Part shown: positions 37,700 through 49,600 of the stretch, in pieces
Layout: every line of letters begins with the position of its first letter
Numbering within the stretch: the stretch's first letter is position 1
NCBI GenBank assembly: GCA_013396915.1
Contig: VWZL01003401.1
Location: 284,134 to 348,133, forward strand
Direction: 5' to 3'
Length of the DNA: 64,000 nucleotides
Origin: Stercorarius parasiticus
Taxonomy: Eukaryota; Chordata; Aves; Charadriiformes; Stercorariidae
Position numbers and translations under genes: made by a program
The notes under the pieces: model-generated
What the model saw: only the letters and a program-made list of their open reading frames with translations
The model's database searches: none
Told to the model about the DNA's origin: nothing

Positions 37700-38143
37700 T
37701 GAATTAGGGCTACCAAGATGATTAGGGGACTGGAGCACCTCTCTTATGAAGAAAGGCTGAGGGATTTGGGTCGCTTCAGTCTGGAAAAAAGACAGCTGAG
37801 GGGGGATCTTATCAATGCTTATAAATACTTAAAGGATGGGTGTCAGGAGGATGGGGCCAGGCTCTTTTCAGTGGTGCCCAGTGACAGGACAAGAGGTAAT
37901 GGGCACAAACTTGAACATAGGAAGTTCCACCTAAACACGAGAAGGAACTTCTTTACCCTGAGGGTGGCAGAGCACTGGAACAGGCTGCCCAGAGAGGTGG
38001 TGGAGTCTCCTGCTCTGGAGACATTCGAAACCCGCCTGGAGGCATTCCTGTGCAACCTGCTCTGGGTGACCCTGCTCTGGCAGGGGGGGTGGACTAGATG
38101 ATCTCCAGAGGTCCCTTCCAACCCCTACCATTCTGTGATTTTA
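37700..38143 (+). mobile_element. CR1 LINE 3' fragment
   Basis: A sense-strand CR1 3' end of about 440 bases. It encodes '[20 protein letters not shown]', '[19 protein letters not shown]', '[17 protein letters not shown]' and '[18 protein letters not shown]' in one uninterrupted frame (37718-38101). It ends with 'ctagatgatctccagaggtc', 'ccttccaacccc' and 'attctgtgatttt'. The intact frame suggests a fairly young copy. It is 5'-truncated, as usual. Confidence 0.95.
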
Positions 38144-38565
38144 GCAACTATTCCCTCTGACATGCAATGCAATTGCATACATCGATTAACGTACCCCTTC
38201 CCTCCATTGCCCCAATGTCTCCAAAATCCTCTGTCTGCCCCCCTGCTGACACCCGTTGCTCTCAAGGGTTGTGTGTGCATAGCACACTCTCCCCAGGCTA
38301 TTTTCCTTCTGCAGCTGTTCACCTGGGGCTAGATACCCAAAGGGACCAAGACAACCAAAGTCTTAACTGCAAGGCAGCATCTAACTCAGCACACGGAGGA
38401 GCGATGCACCTACAGACAGGTATGGCCACGCGCCTCCAGGCACATAGGGGTGAGATAAGCAAGCTATTTTCAGTGATAAACTCTCCGTGAACCCACTCCA
38501 GGCTCCCAGCATACATAGAGCAATTAGGACACTAACTAACAAAACAAACTCATATCCTACCTTAC

Positions 38566-38695
38566 CTTAAACTTGTTGAGAATATATCCTAGACAACACA
38601 GTGATTTAATACTGGATAACACTGTTTTCCCAAGAAAATGAAGCCTGCGCAATATAGAGAAGGCTACAACGTCTTCATCACAGTCCATGGTATCT
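38566..38695 (-). other. Exon-like segment with ATG, 41 open codons and strong donor (unassigned)
   Basis: On the minus strand a long pyrimidine tract (ccttttcttcctcatcctcc and onward) leads to AG at 38697/38696. Then comes agataccATGG (ATG at 38688-38686), 41 open codons and the donor AAG|GTAAGG at 38566/38565. The peptide starts MDCDEDVVAFSILRRLHFLG and ends CLGYILNKFK; I do not recognise it. The segment lies in POPDC3 intron 1 on the POPDC3 strand. Spliced to the POPDC3 coding exon at 32879 it would read on for 11 codons in the wrong frame and stop after the POPDC3 ATG, giving an overlapping upstream reading frame. It could be an alternative 5' exon or a chance arrangement. Confidence 0.35.
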
Positions 38696-39206
38696 CTTCA
38701 GGAAGTAAAAACGGAAGGAGGATGAGGAAGAAAAGGACTACCCAATCCAAAAGACAAAAGTACCAAGATAATCAGCCACTATAAAACTAGATATATTCAA
38801 ATTACAAAGATACACAAACATACGCAGCAAAGGTAATTAATTAATGGGTTGGCTTGAAAGATTTCCTTTGCTGGGAATTAAGGAAGTTAGGATGCTGTCT
38901 GGTACCTAAAATAAATCTGGATATGCTATTGTTAAAAAATTAATTGATTTACCTAGATTCTATTTTTTGTTCTCCAGGAAGTCAGACTGGATGATCACAA
39001 TGATGTCTTCTGGACTTTTGTCTTAAGTTACTTAACACAAACGAGTTTCATATACCTAGAAAGTTACATAGCTGGTCTACCCAATGAAATCTAAAAAACC
39101 ATCTTAGATACCTAGACTTAGCTACTTTAGACAACAGAAAACCCTGAAGACAGGTATGTCTCTGAAATTACTCCTCATATAGACCTTCCAGCAGAAGCCT
39201 TCATCT

Positions 39207-39967
39207 ATGTGGAGGCAGAATCCCTTCCTGGCAACGTTTTTCAAAGAAAGGGACATTTCAACAACGAACACTTTAACGTGAAACACATATGCAACCCTCA
39301 CAGCCGAGCCTCGGGATCCTGCTCCGCAGACCACTGTCCCCATGGCGGAAGGGAGAGCGATGGCCGCGCGGTGCTCCCTGCCTCAGCCACCATCCTGCGC
39401 AATGTCACCGCTCCAACAAGAAGGGCAGCAAGTGACACACCCCCCCCACAGGAGCCAAAAATGAATCACTCGGAGCGCCCTCATGGGAGCAGGGAAGACA
39501 GACTTGCGCTCCCTCGGGCTAAGGAAGGCATCCAGTGTCTCACTGATGTCTCATCACCACGTCTCACCCCCTGGACCAGTGNCATGTGGAGCCAGAATCC
39601 CTTCCTGGTAATGTTTTTCAAAGAAAGGGACGTTTTAACAACGAACGCTTTAACATGAGACACACATGCAACCCTCACAGCCGAGCCTCGGGATCCTGCT
39701 CCGCAGACCACTGTCCCCATGGCGGAAGGGAGAGCGATGGCCGCGCGGTGCTCCCTGCCTCAGCCACCATCCTGCGCAATGTCACCGCTCCAACAAGAAG
39801 GGCAGCAAGTGACACCCACCCACCCCCACCCCCCCAACAGGAGCCAAAAATGAATCACTCGGGGTGCCTTTGTGGGAGCAGGGAAGACAGATTTGCACTC
39901 CCTCAGGCCAAGGAAGGCATCCAGTGTCTCACCGATGTCTCATCACGTCTCACCCCCTGGACCAGTG
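39207..39967. repeat. Two-copy tandem duplication, period 377 bases, N at the junction
   Basis: Copy 1 runs 39207-39581 and copy 2 runs 39584-39967. Both begin 'atgtggag.cagaatccctt' and pass through 'cggaagggagagcgatggcc' and 'aatgtcaccgctccaaca'. Both end 'cacccc-ctggaccagtg'. They differ by scattered substitutions and by a longer C-rich tract (cccacccacccccaccccc) in copy 2 near 39815-39837. A single N at 39582 sits exactly at the junction, a sign of a joined contig or ambiguous overlap. Open frames in all orientations are duplicated accordingly and have no known domain. Confidence 0.95.
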
Positions 39968-39999
39968 CTCCGAGCACAGGCTGCCCCTTGGAAGGGAAA

Positions 40000-42680
40000 G
40001 CATCTCAGGCCCAAGGAAGAGCGGTCAAACCACACCCATCCCAGTCCTTCCAGTAGCCCCTGGGCTTCACAGGCTGCAACTCCTGAATTGGACCCCTGCC
40101 CCTGGGACATCCACGTGAAGTGATACCTTCTTGGAGAGCAATCCTTCTGGGAATGCTCAGAGCTACAAAACAAGCAGCTGGGGCACATCCAAGCATGAGT
40201 GGTGCTTTGCTGCCTTCAGGGCAGCTCTGAGAAACAACCACCAGCCACGGGGCACTTTTCAGAGCCAAAACCTTGCTCTGGTCTGGCAGAATTTAGGCTC
40301 CCAGGTTCAAGGCTGTTCAGCCAAGAACCCGCTTCAGTCAGCTGCTGCCTAACCCTGCAGACAGCCCGATGCCACCTCTACAGTGAAGTCAACGGTCCAT
40401 GCGAACGACCCACCGGCAGCACGAGGCTGGTGACTGGTCGTCTCCCTTCTACAGCACATGCAGAACTGGCTTCTCCAAAGCCGAGCGCCTTAACCAGAGC
40501 CTTTTCACGGGACTTTCAATTCACTGAGCTTGTTTGGCTGCAGCTGGGAAGGCCTGATTCTACTTACAATTTGCCCAAATCCCTCCTAATCTTTTTAAGA
40601 AGTGGAAAAAAGCTGGGCAGAAGGGGAGGGCATCAAGAGAGAAAGAAAACCCACAGCAATACAGAAATCTAAGGCTCATTAGAAGCACGGCACACAGTGA
40701 AGCTGCTATTATTTAGTCTTTAAATATTTAAAGACCAGCTTACTATACACAGCTTACAGTACTTGAACGATTGCTCATTTATCACTGTAAAATATACAAT
40801 GCAATCCTCTGTGGTTGCAAAGCCAATATTGAAGATGCTATCTATTTTATCATCTAGACAGTATTTGGTATAGGAAAAAAATTACAGATTTTCTTCCAAT
40901 TTGAATGAGAACTGATGAACTCTAAGTGCACATGGTGTTCCTGCCAAACTAAGAAGAATAATCCCCTCTCTCCTTTTTTTAAAGTCTCTTAATCCTAGGA
41001 AACATGAATATGGAATGATAGTCAGATATTTTTTTAAACTAACTACAGATTGCTAGCACTCGGGTAAATTTGAGCAAGGCTCTTGTATATTGAAAGGCAT
41101 TGGCCAAATAATAATTCAGGGGGTCTGGTTTGCAGTTTTTATTATAAAACACAACAAGCGAAGCACAAGTTCAAGCTTTTCTACAGTTCAACTTTTAAAT
41201 TAGTAATAGAGAAAGCAGCTACAACACGTATTTCGCAAGTGTTTTAAAACTCTGTTAATGAACTTCAACTGAACTCTGTGGAATTCAGCTTAAATGAGTT
41301 TGTACAGTGTAGTAGTGCCTTTGGACGGGAATGTATTCCCATGAAACCAACCACCTGACGTGAACTTCGTTTCTCAAAAGAGAAATAAACTCAGTGGCTC
41401 GGTGCATCACACTAATCAACTGGATTAGAGAGGAGCAGTGTCATCAGCCATGTGTTCCAGCAGATAAACAGCACGCTGAGGCACGGAACACCACATTTAC
41501 GTACCCCGTAACCTCTAAACCAGAGTGAAACCCAGTGAAAGGTAACAAGGATGCCCTAAGGGAGCTGCTGAAATGATTCACCTTTACTGGAGGGTCTGGG
41601 GTTAGAAGTACGGTCGTCATCTCTGCTTTATTGGAACGGGTGTCACACAGCTTAACTACAAAGCAGAGCCAGGCAGAAGATGGACATGGCCCTGGTTTAG
41701 CATCGCTTTCATTAGTTTTCTATTTGTGAGAGCCAGAACACTCTTAATTTCATCACGTGATATAATCATAAACCGAGGCTTTGTTCACCGTACAATGTCC
41801 GAGTTTTGTTTTGGGCAGCAGCGGCATGTCCAATTACAGGTACGGTATCATCCCTGGAGACACCGAACGGAGCTTTTTTTTGCAAGGCACTAAAATGATG
41901 AAATAAAATCTCATCTCTGAAGAGCCTGCACGCTTAATAAAAGATCAAATGTAGCTTCAGCTAACGGCTCTTTTCTTGAATCCTTAATAAACTTTCTGCT
42001 CTCATCATAAAAGGTTTCCCTGGCACAAACTTTGCCTTCACAGTTACCTGTATCACATTTCCTTCTGTTTCAGTATCTGTTCTCCTCACTACAGGACCTG
42101 CAGAGAACTTACTATTTTGCAGGCAAGGCATTTCTTAAAAACTTGACATTTTAAGCTACTTTACTACTTGGCACCACGCAGAACTTTGTGGAAAGCCTGA
42201 ACAGCAGCAGTTCAGCAGATGTAGAAACCATTTCTTATTTTGCTGTGGTCAGTGAAGACATTTTTACTTGCATGTATACAATCATATTCCCATTAACCAA
42301 CAGAGTGGCAAGAAGCCTCAGTTCTGGAAGCCAGATTTCATCAATGACATCTTTATAACACTACCAGGTGGTCTGTGATTCAATATCACAAGAAATCAGC
42401 TATAGGAAATGTTTGCCCGTAAAGTGATTGCCAGCCTAAACGCACACAAAAATCTACAGAACAGCTGAAGAAAATGTGGTAAAATACTATAGTCTGGAAA
42501 AATATGTTTGGAAAAAAATACTATAGTTTGGGGGAAAATAAGTGTTTTGCGTCATTCGTTGCATCTTTGGAAAGAAAGAATTGCAAATGCAGAACCAGAT
42601 CTTCACTTCAGGGTTCTTCCGCTCTTACCATTTGTTGATGGGGAGAGAGAAGAATCAAATAACGGCAGCCTACGAAGCAA
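40000..42680. other. Unique sequence, no recognised gene
   Basis: AT-rich DNA between the tandem duplication and the CpG island. A 157-codon plus-strand frame at 40199-40672 shows no recognisable domain. I see no repeats of a known family. Confidence 0.5.
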
Positions 42681-42689
42681 ACCCCCCGT

Positions 42690-43660
42690 CAGTGGCAGAA
42701 ATCCCCGGACCCCTTTTGGGGCTGGTTTTGTGAAAGCCGAGGGACTTCTCGAGTCAGCCCTGGTGAGCGGGCTGCAGCTGCACCCGCGGAGACGCCAGAA
42801 ACCACGTTTTCCTTAGAAATAAACCCTAAACCCGACACACATCACGAAGAGTCTCACTTCGGGCAGACCCCTGGGGAGGGGAGGATCAGGGCCGGCTCCT
42901 TCGCGAAGGAGCAGCCCCTCCTTTAAAAGAGCGGGCTCCGTTACGGAGAGGACACGGCAGAGCTCTGTAACTTCCACCCGAAGCTGAACTCGGGCGCTCC
43001 GCTCGCCGCTGCCGCGCCGCACCGCGCCGCCGGGGCGTTGCTGCCGAGGAGCGCCCCGNNNNNNNNNNNNNNNNNNNNNNNNNNNNNNNNNNNNNNNNNN
43101 NNNNNNNNNNNNNNNNNNNNNNNNNNNNNNNNNNNNNNNNNNNNNNNNNNNNNNNNNNNNNNNNNNNNNNNNNNNNNNNNNNNNNNNNNNNNNNNNNNNN
43201 NNNNNNNNNNNNNNNNNNNNNNNNNNNNNNNNNNNNNNNNNNNNNNNNNNNNNNNNNNNNNNNNNNNNNNNNNNNNNNNNNNNNNNNNNNNNNNNNNNNN
43301 NNNNNNNNNNNNNNNNNNNNNNNNNNNNNNNNNNNNNNNNNNNNNNNNNNNNNNNNNNNNNNNNNNNNNNNNNNNNNNNNNNNNNNNNNNNNNNNNNNNN
43401 NNNNNNNNNNNNNNNNNNNNNNNNNNNNNNNNNNGGGCAGGAGGAGGCGGCGGTGGCCGCGGCGAGCCCGCGGGGAGCTCAGAGCTCGCGGCGGTGGCAG
43501 CCGCGCAACTTGCGCGCCCTGACGCCCGTCGCCGTTGCAGCCCCGGCGCTCGGCTGGGGCTTGCGGGCAAAACCCGCGGCTTTTGGCACACGCAGGGAAA
43601 GGCGTCTCCTTCGGCAGTGCTGCCTCGGGGTAAATTGTCTGAACTATTGGTTTGGAATAA
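42690..43660 (-). promoter_or_regulatory. POPDC3: CpG island with gap, probable POPDC3 promoter and exon 1
   Basis: The sequence on both sides of the N run is very GC- and CpG-rich ('ccgcgccgcaccgcgccgcc' at the left edge, 'gaggcggcggtggccgcggc' at the right edge). It falls to normal AT-rich sequence by 43650. It lies about 10 kb upstream of the POPDC3 coding start on the correct side. On the minus strand CCCGAA|GTGAGA at 42858/42857 is a usable donor for a non-coding first exon. The core of the island is missing from the assembly. A divergent transcript to the right is possible. Confidence 0.6.
43059..43434. other. Assembly gap (376 N) inside the CpG island
   Basis: A run of N flanked on both sides by GC-rich DNA. 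The likely transcription start region of POPDC3 is hidden here. Long frames across the gap are artefacts. Confidence 0.99.
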
Positions 43661-43699
43661 ATAAGAATACAATTTTCTGCTCTTTCACCCCCCAGCAGC

Positions 43700-46600
43700 G
43701 TGTTTCTTCGGAAGGAAGGCACATGCTTTCAGGCTTGCCTTCACTACGTGCCTAGTGCACCTGTTTATCCACGATCTTCAGTTATTTCGTTTCAGAACAA
43801 ACATATGTCTCACGAAGAACATGGTTAGTGTCCATATGCAAGCCCTTCACCATGCTTGCCGTGCATTTGTTCCGGTAGTCACTTTGTGTCTCAGGGAGAG
43901 AGAATTTATTGATTGAAAGAGACAGACTTACAAGTTGTTAATATACAAAAAAACCCCACAGCATATTAAATGTACAGCTGCTGTTACTACAGAAGCTGCT
44001 TCTCAATAGCTGGAGCGTGAGCAATAATATCTTTTAAACAGTAATGCTGGAGATCCTCTTGTGCGTGCTGGTGGCCAGCTCTGAGGTCCCATGGTAGGCT
44101 GAGATGCTCACCGTGGAGCAGGGCAATGCGACGGAGATCAACTTCCCCAGAAGTAAAAGGACAGAGCAACCTGTCATGCTCTGAATAGAGGGATTAGGAC
44201 ATTTCTTAACACATTTATGAATGTGCTTTCCCAAGTGATTTCTTTTTTAGTAAAGATTTTTAGCTCCATATTTACCAGGGAAGAAGATGCATGAACTTTT
44301 GGAATAATTGATTCCCCTAAAACTTCAGAAAACAAACAGCCAGAACAGTTTAAGCCAAAGCTATCTTGAGTTACACATATTCAAAACTTCATTATCTGAT
44401 TGCAGTATACTTATTTTTGTATTTATTATTTTTGAGAGAGAAAAATCTTTTTATAAATCTAATCAAGTATGTATTAAGGTTCTTGTAGTTAATTAAACAT
44501 TTAAAAGTGTTTGCAGTGTCGCTCCAAATGCCTTTCAGATATGCTTTGCATATGATATTTTACAACTTGTTTAATTTTAGCAGTGTCATTTGAGTGATTT
44601 CCGTACTGGCAAACTTGAGGCAGTGCTGATTTTTGTTGTTGTTGTTCTTCATAGTGGGGTGGAGTTGAAAGCACTCAACCACTCACTCAGATTCATCCCC
44701 AGTTGCATTAGGCATAAATTTACCCATTATATTTACTCTTCATTGGGATGATAGCAAAGGGATGAGGAAATATATAATAAAAGGATTGCTGAAGCTTTTT
44801 ATTTGATCTACTTATCTACTAAGATTACATTATTCTAATAAACCACTATTATAGCAATTAAAACGTGTTCCTCCTAATCATTGTAAAAGAAGCAAGAAGA
44901 TCAGTATATTTTGATGGCATATCTGTAAGATACTTTTTGAGTTGTACTTAGTTGGAAACAACAGTCATCATAATTCTCCGCAGACATATAGATCACCAAG
45001 GAACAGTTCTATTATAATAATTTTTACTTAATTCAATCAACTTCACATCAAATATTCTCTAGCACTGGAAGACTGAGACTACAAATGACCTTCTCAATCT
45101 GGGCTTGAAAATTGGGCCTGGATGAGCGATCCAAGGGAGGCAACAATAAAATGGCTGAGACACCACATGCTGCGGAGAGTCCAACACTGCCCAGCGTGCT
45201 TTGAACCAGCCGCTGGAGTGATCAGACAGCTCTATGATATATTTAAAACTACTTGTGGTATTTATATCAAATGACCGTTTTGAAAAGGTCAAATAATGTG
45301 ATAAATGTAAAACCAAATTATAAACAATATTATTCTTTGCAGCAGTATGGCAAGATGTAAAGGTCACCCTTAAAGGTAGGCTTGCAAGAGAGCCTGCGGC
45401 GACACTCAGAAATCCAATACCAGACCTGAAAAGCTGTAGGAGACCTTGTGTCCCTGCGTTGGGGGAGAGGCTCAGCTGTGGCAAATGCTCCGCGTGGAGG
45501 GTGGGAAGGCACCTGGCCGAGGAGCCAGCAAGGGCCAGCTAGGAAGGGGCGGCAGAAAGTGCAATATTTGTTCCAGTTGGGCTGGACAGGAACTTGATCA
45601 CCTGAATTGGCGTCTTTGGGCCAGTCCCACCGTTCAGCCGTGAAACTGGACGGCGTGAGTTTCTGGCTGGTTGTAAACGGCTCTCTTCTCATACCTGCTA
45701 TTAGATTTATGGGAGTACCTTAGATGCACCCATCTCTGGGCACGATCCATCCTCCAAGAAGTCTGACAGCACCATAAAACACGCAGATTGCCTTGTGTCA
45801 GCTTCTCGACAGCCCTGCCTCCAGGCACCGCTGCAGTCAAGGCAAGGTTACCCGAGCGGGCATCAAAAAGTGACCCCGGATTGCTGGCACCAGGCCTTCC
45901 CTTGGGTGTGCCAGTGGCTTCCCCCAAACAGAGGAGTAAAAAAAGCTCAGTGTATGGTTTCACTGTCTAGAAAACAGCCCCATCTATTTCCTCGGTAACC
46001 GCTTAAGGAGAGACTTTCTTATAACATCAGATGGTTGCCTTCTCCATTATCTCTGGAGTAAAGTAGTGGTACATCATGCTGTACTCTAGGAGGAGAAGTT
46101 ATCAATAACTGTGTTTAAGGGGGAGATTTTTTTATGTTTTCTTAGACTTTTTTAATGTTTAATAAATCTCTACTGCATTTTTTCTTTCCCTGCATTGTCC
46201 TTGGTCAATAAAAATAAGTTATGAAGCAGGGGAATATGGTAGCAGGTGACATGATGAATTATCTCTTTAAGAAGCAGTGGGCTTTTCCTCTATGGATGTA
46301 ATATTGTACTTCCCAGGTAGTTGCAAGAGGGCTCTTGTGTAGGAGCTCTTAGGCATTTTGGAATGAGAATTAAAGTTTTTATGTACTTTGAAAAGGTTTT
46401 AGCAGGCTTTTGTATAGCTGGATTCTCCTGCAGAAACCTCTCCTTCCTTTATTTGTGGTTACAACTGAAGTAAGAAGAATCCAAATTGCATTAGTGGAGT
46501 AAACTAGTTTTCATTGCTAACTCGTACAAGTGAGACAGCAACGAAGTCGTGTCACAACACAATATAATCTTGTAGTTCAGATCACACGCAGCCTGCAGAA

Positions 46601-49600
46601 CTGAGCAAAATTCAAATTGGAAACCTTTTTTACAATGTCATTCAATTAACAGCATTCCCTGTCAGGTGCAGATAAAATAGTTTTAATTTAGGCAAAAAGC
46701 TTTTTTTAATGCATCAGTCAAATAAAATGCTAAATAGTACGTTTAAGTTTTTATCTTTTCATTTTTAAAGGCATTCAGATAATAGACTTGGGATTGAGTA
46801 TCCTCAGCTGCAGTTAAGGTGGAGAGCCCTAGTGGCTTCTCCATTCAGGTTTCCATGAGGAGGGTGTGGGGGATAAAGTTCCCCGACTAAGTCACTTCAC
46901 ACCCTGAAGCAGCCTGGCCACAGAGAAGGAGACTTCTTCTTCTGGGAATTGGTTCTTCCCAACCTGAGCTCATTTCAGACACCAGCATCCAGAAGAGGTG
47001 GAAGAGGTACCCTACGTAGGATTTAGCTGTAACAAAAATATGCGAATCCCAGTCTGTGGCTGCTGCTGCTGGAGATGTTTAAATTCACTCGGTGAGTGCT
47101 TTCCTGGCTTTAGATTTGTAGAGGGACCCACTCTGTGGTTTCTACACCTGGCCAGAGTTGCTGTGGTCAGGGCACTTGCCACAGCCTTTGCTAAGCTCAG
47201 TCACTCTGCGGGACCGCGGCAGAGCCAAGGGCAGGCTCAGAGCCTGCATCTCTCCTCCTTGAAGGTTTGAGCCCCGCAAAAAGTGCAGCTGCTGTCAAAT
47301 ATAGGAACCAGAGAAGGGTCCAAGATTTCTATGGACCACGAAGAAAGGTGCAAAAACCATGTGGGTTGAAAGCCCAGATTTTAGGGCGCTCAGTGTGGGC
47401 GAGGAAAGACCCGCATCTTCTCAAGGCTGTTTCCACTTAGCAGGTAAATACAGTTTAATGCCAAGTACAGAAACAAACCTGGAAACTAGCACTGAAGCTG
47501 GACTGCGTGCCAAAACCACTACCCCGTGACATCTCTGTCTCGCTCAGATACACCCCATGGATGCTGAGTACCTCCAGGTGCTCAGAAGCTGGCAAATATA
47601 TCACGGTAAATGCTCGTATGGCAAAAAAGAGATGTAGATTTGAATTGTTCTAGACCTCCAGCTGCTCAGATGGATGCTTTAGCCACGAGACTGTTAGGTA
47701 AAAGGTGGTCTGCCCGCACAGATGCAGCTGAATCGTGGCTCTGTGAGACGAGGTGCTTCCCTGGGCTGACGTTAGCATCACTGCGGAGCCATAGTTCAGT
47801 CCATCCCTCAAGTAAGGTGTCTGCTCAGGAGCGAGAATATAAAGTTAAAAACGCAGAGCGTAAATCTAAAAGCTCTTTGAAGCATTATGTAGTGATGGAA
47901 GACATCAACTGTGAAAATGAAAAGGTTGTGTTATAGTCAGGTGAATAAAGCAGATGCTTTCCATCACAAATGTTTAAAGACTTCAAGCATGGAGATGGTT
48001 TCTGATATCCCTATCTGATACTCTTTCTCTTGCTGAAGGTCTTAGTTGTCATCAACCTCCTACTAGGTGTTGTTAGAAAAAGGAAGGAAACCTGTAATTC
48101 CCAGCCGGAGCTTTCGTGTCAAATACCTTAGTAGTTACATAATGTTTTCAATAGCTTTTAGATTTACACTTCTTATTTTTAAGTCTATACTCCCACTGCT
48201 CGTTTTGCTTTTTCACTTTCTCCCAGCTTTCCCTTCATCTCTTCCCAGAAGCCTTCTATGTCATCTCAGTCCTTACCAATCAAGCTATTTTCACAAGCAT
48301 TGTCATTAAGAATAGATAAAGATCTTTTAAATAAATTATTATCTTTGCTTAGAAAGATCCAGATGACCAGACGTGCCAGCCAGTGCAGGAGGTCTGTTTG
48401 GCTGGGGGAGCCCATCTTCTTGTTAAAAACAGGTTTGAACTAACTCAAAGTTGCACCAATTCCAGCTGACCCACACACCATACTCTTTAACTCTTCTTTC
48501 ATCCACTGTAGCTCTCATTCTCGGTGTTAGGCAGGTGCATCTACTAAGTGTTAGATTAATTGCAGGTGGAAACTATGGGTAACGGATGTCATTGAGCCCC
48601 AGCAGTGAACAGAACCAAGAGCCCTAGTGGGTAGGCTTGCCATAAAGGCTTGTGGAGTTTAAGAAATACAGCTCAAATATTTGTCAAAAAAGTCTCCTTT
48701 TCAAACCAAACTTTGTATTTTGAAGCATTCAAAGAGAGAAAAATCACATAGCATACCTAGCTGCTGTAGTATAGCCCTAGCTCCCTGTAGGTCCAGAAGA
48801 GTGGCGTGGCAGTGTGAGGAATTCTGCGTTGCTCTTTCCCACCTTCTGCCCATATTCTGCACCTTGAGTACAGAAAAAAATCATTCCAAATACCTATTCT
48901 TGCACGTAGTTGCACTCGTTTAGTTTACTTATCGGCTGAGGTTGTTATCAGTAATACTAAATTGTGGGGCCGAATTTCAGCTCGTCCATCATATCTCTGT
49001 TTTGAATTGTGGTTATGAATAAAAAAAGGACTTCAGCCCTGTAAATACAGGTTCCGGGCATTACTAGCTATATCCACCGTGATCTCTGTTCTTGTGTTTT
49101 GCTTCAGACACAAATCTTTGCAAAGAGAGTCACAGATAGCAAGGATGCAGTTATATTTAAATCAAAGGTATAAAAATAGGAAATGGATTCTTTTGAGCGT
49201 TCACTTTATTATGTTGCTAATGAATTATAAAATGTATATCACCAAAATAAATATTCTTGAAATTGCTTCCTAATGAATCAGTTAGACAATGTGCCCATTC
49301 AGTTGTGTCAATGATTAATTATATTCTTGCCTCCTTCCTGGAATACAAATGCTTTTATTAAAGCAATCCAAAGACAGTAAGACAGACTCGTTCTTATGGT
49401 CATTCATTCAGTTGTGAATTGATAGAGTATTCCTTTCAGCGTTTTTAGAGTGCATCTGAACAGCTGCAAGTGGCTGTGACATAAATGAAAGTTCATGTCA
49501 CCTTAAGCAGAATGAGATGGAAGACAGTCTATTCATCCAATTTCAGCTTATCAGTGCACAGTCATTAAATACTAATATTATCTGGAGCACTGTGATAAAT

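Larger units (their letters stand above)
32878..42857 (-). other. Probable POPDC3 intron 1 (non-coding first exon at the 43-kb CpG island)
   Basis: About 10 kb between the first coding exon and the CpG island. Its upstream boundary is inferred. It contains an old CR1-like fragment (33355-33450), a CR1 (37700-38143), an exon-like segment (38566-38695) and a tandem duplication (39207-39967). A/T simple tracts lie at 34301-34347 and 37125-37150. The rest is unique sequence without a recognised gene. Confidence 0.55.

Noticed and set aside
37718..38101. 127-codon intact frame '[20 protein letters not shown]' onward
   Set aside because: As a host gene it is rejected: it is the C-terminal part of CR1 ORF2 and is annotated as such.
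42886..43722. 278-codon minus-strand and other long frames around 43 kb
   Set aside because: Most of their length is the N gap; the rest is GC-rich CpG-island sequence that is open by composition.
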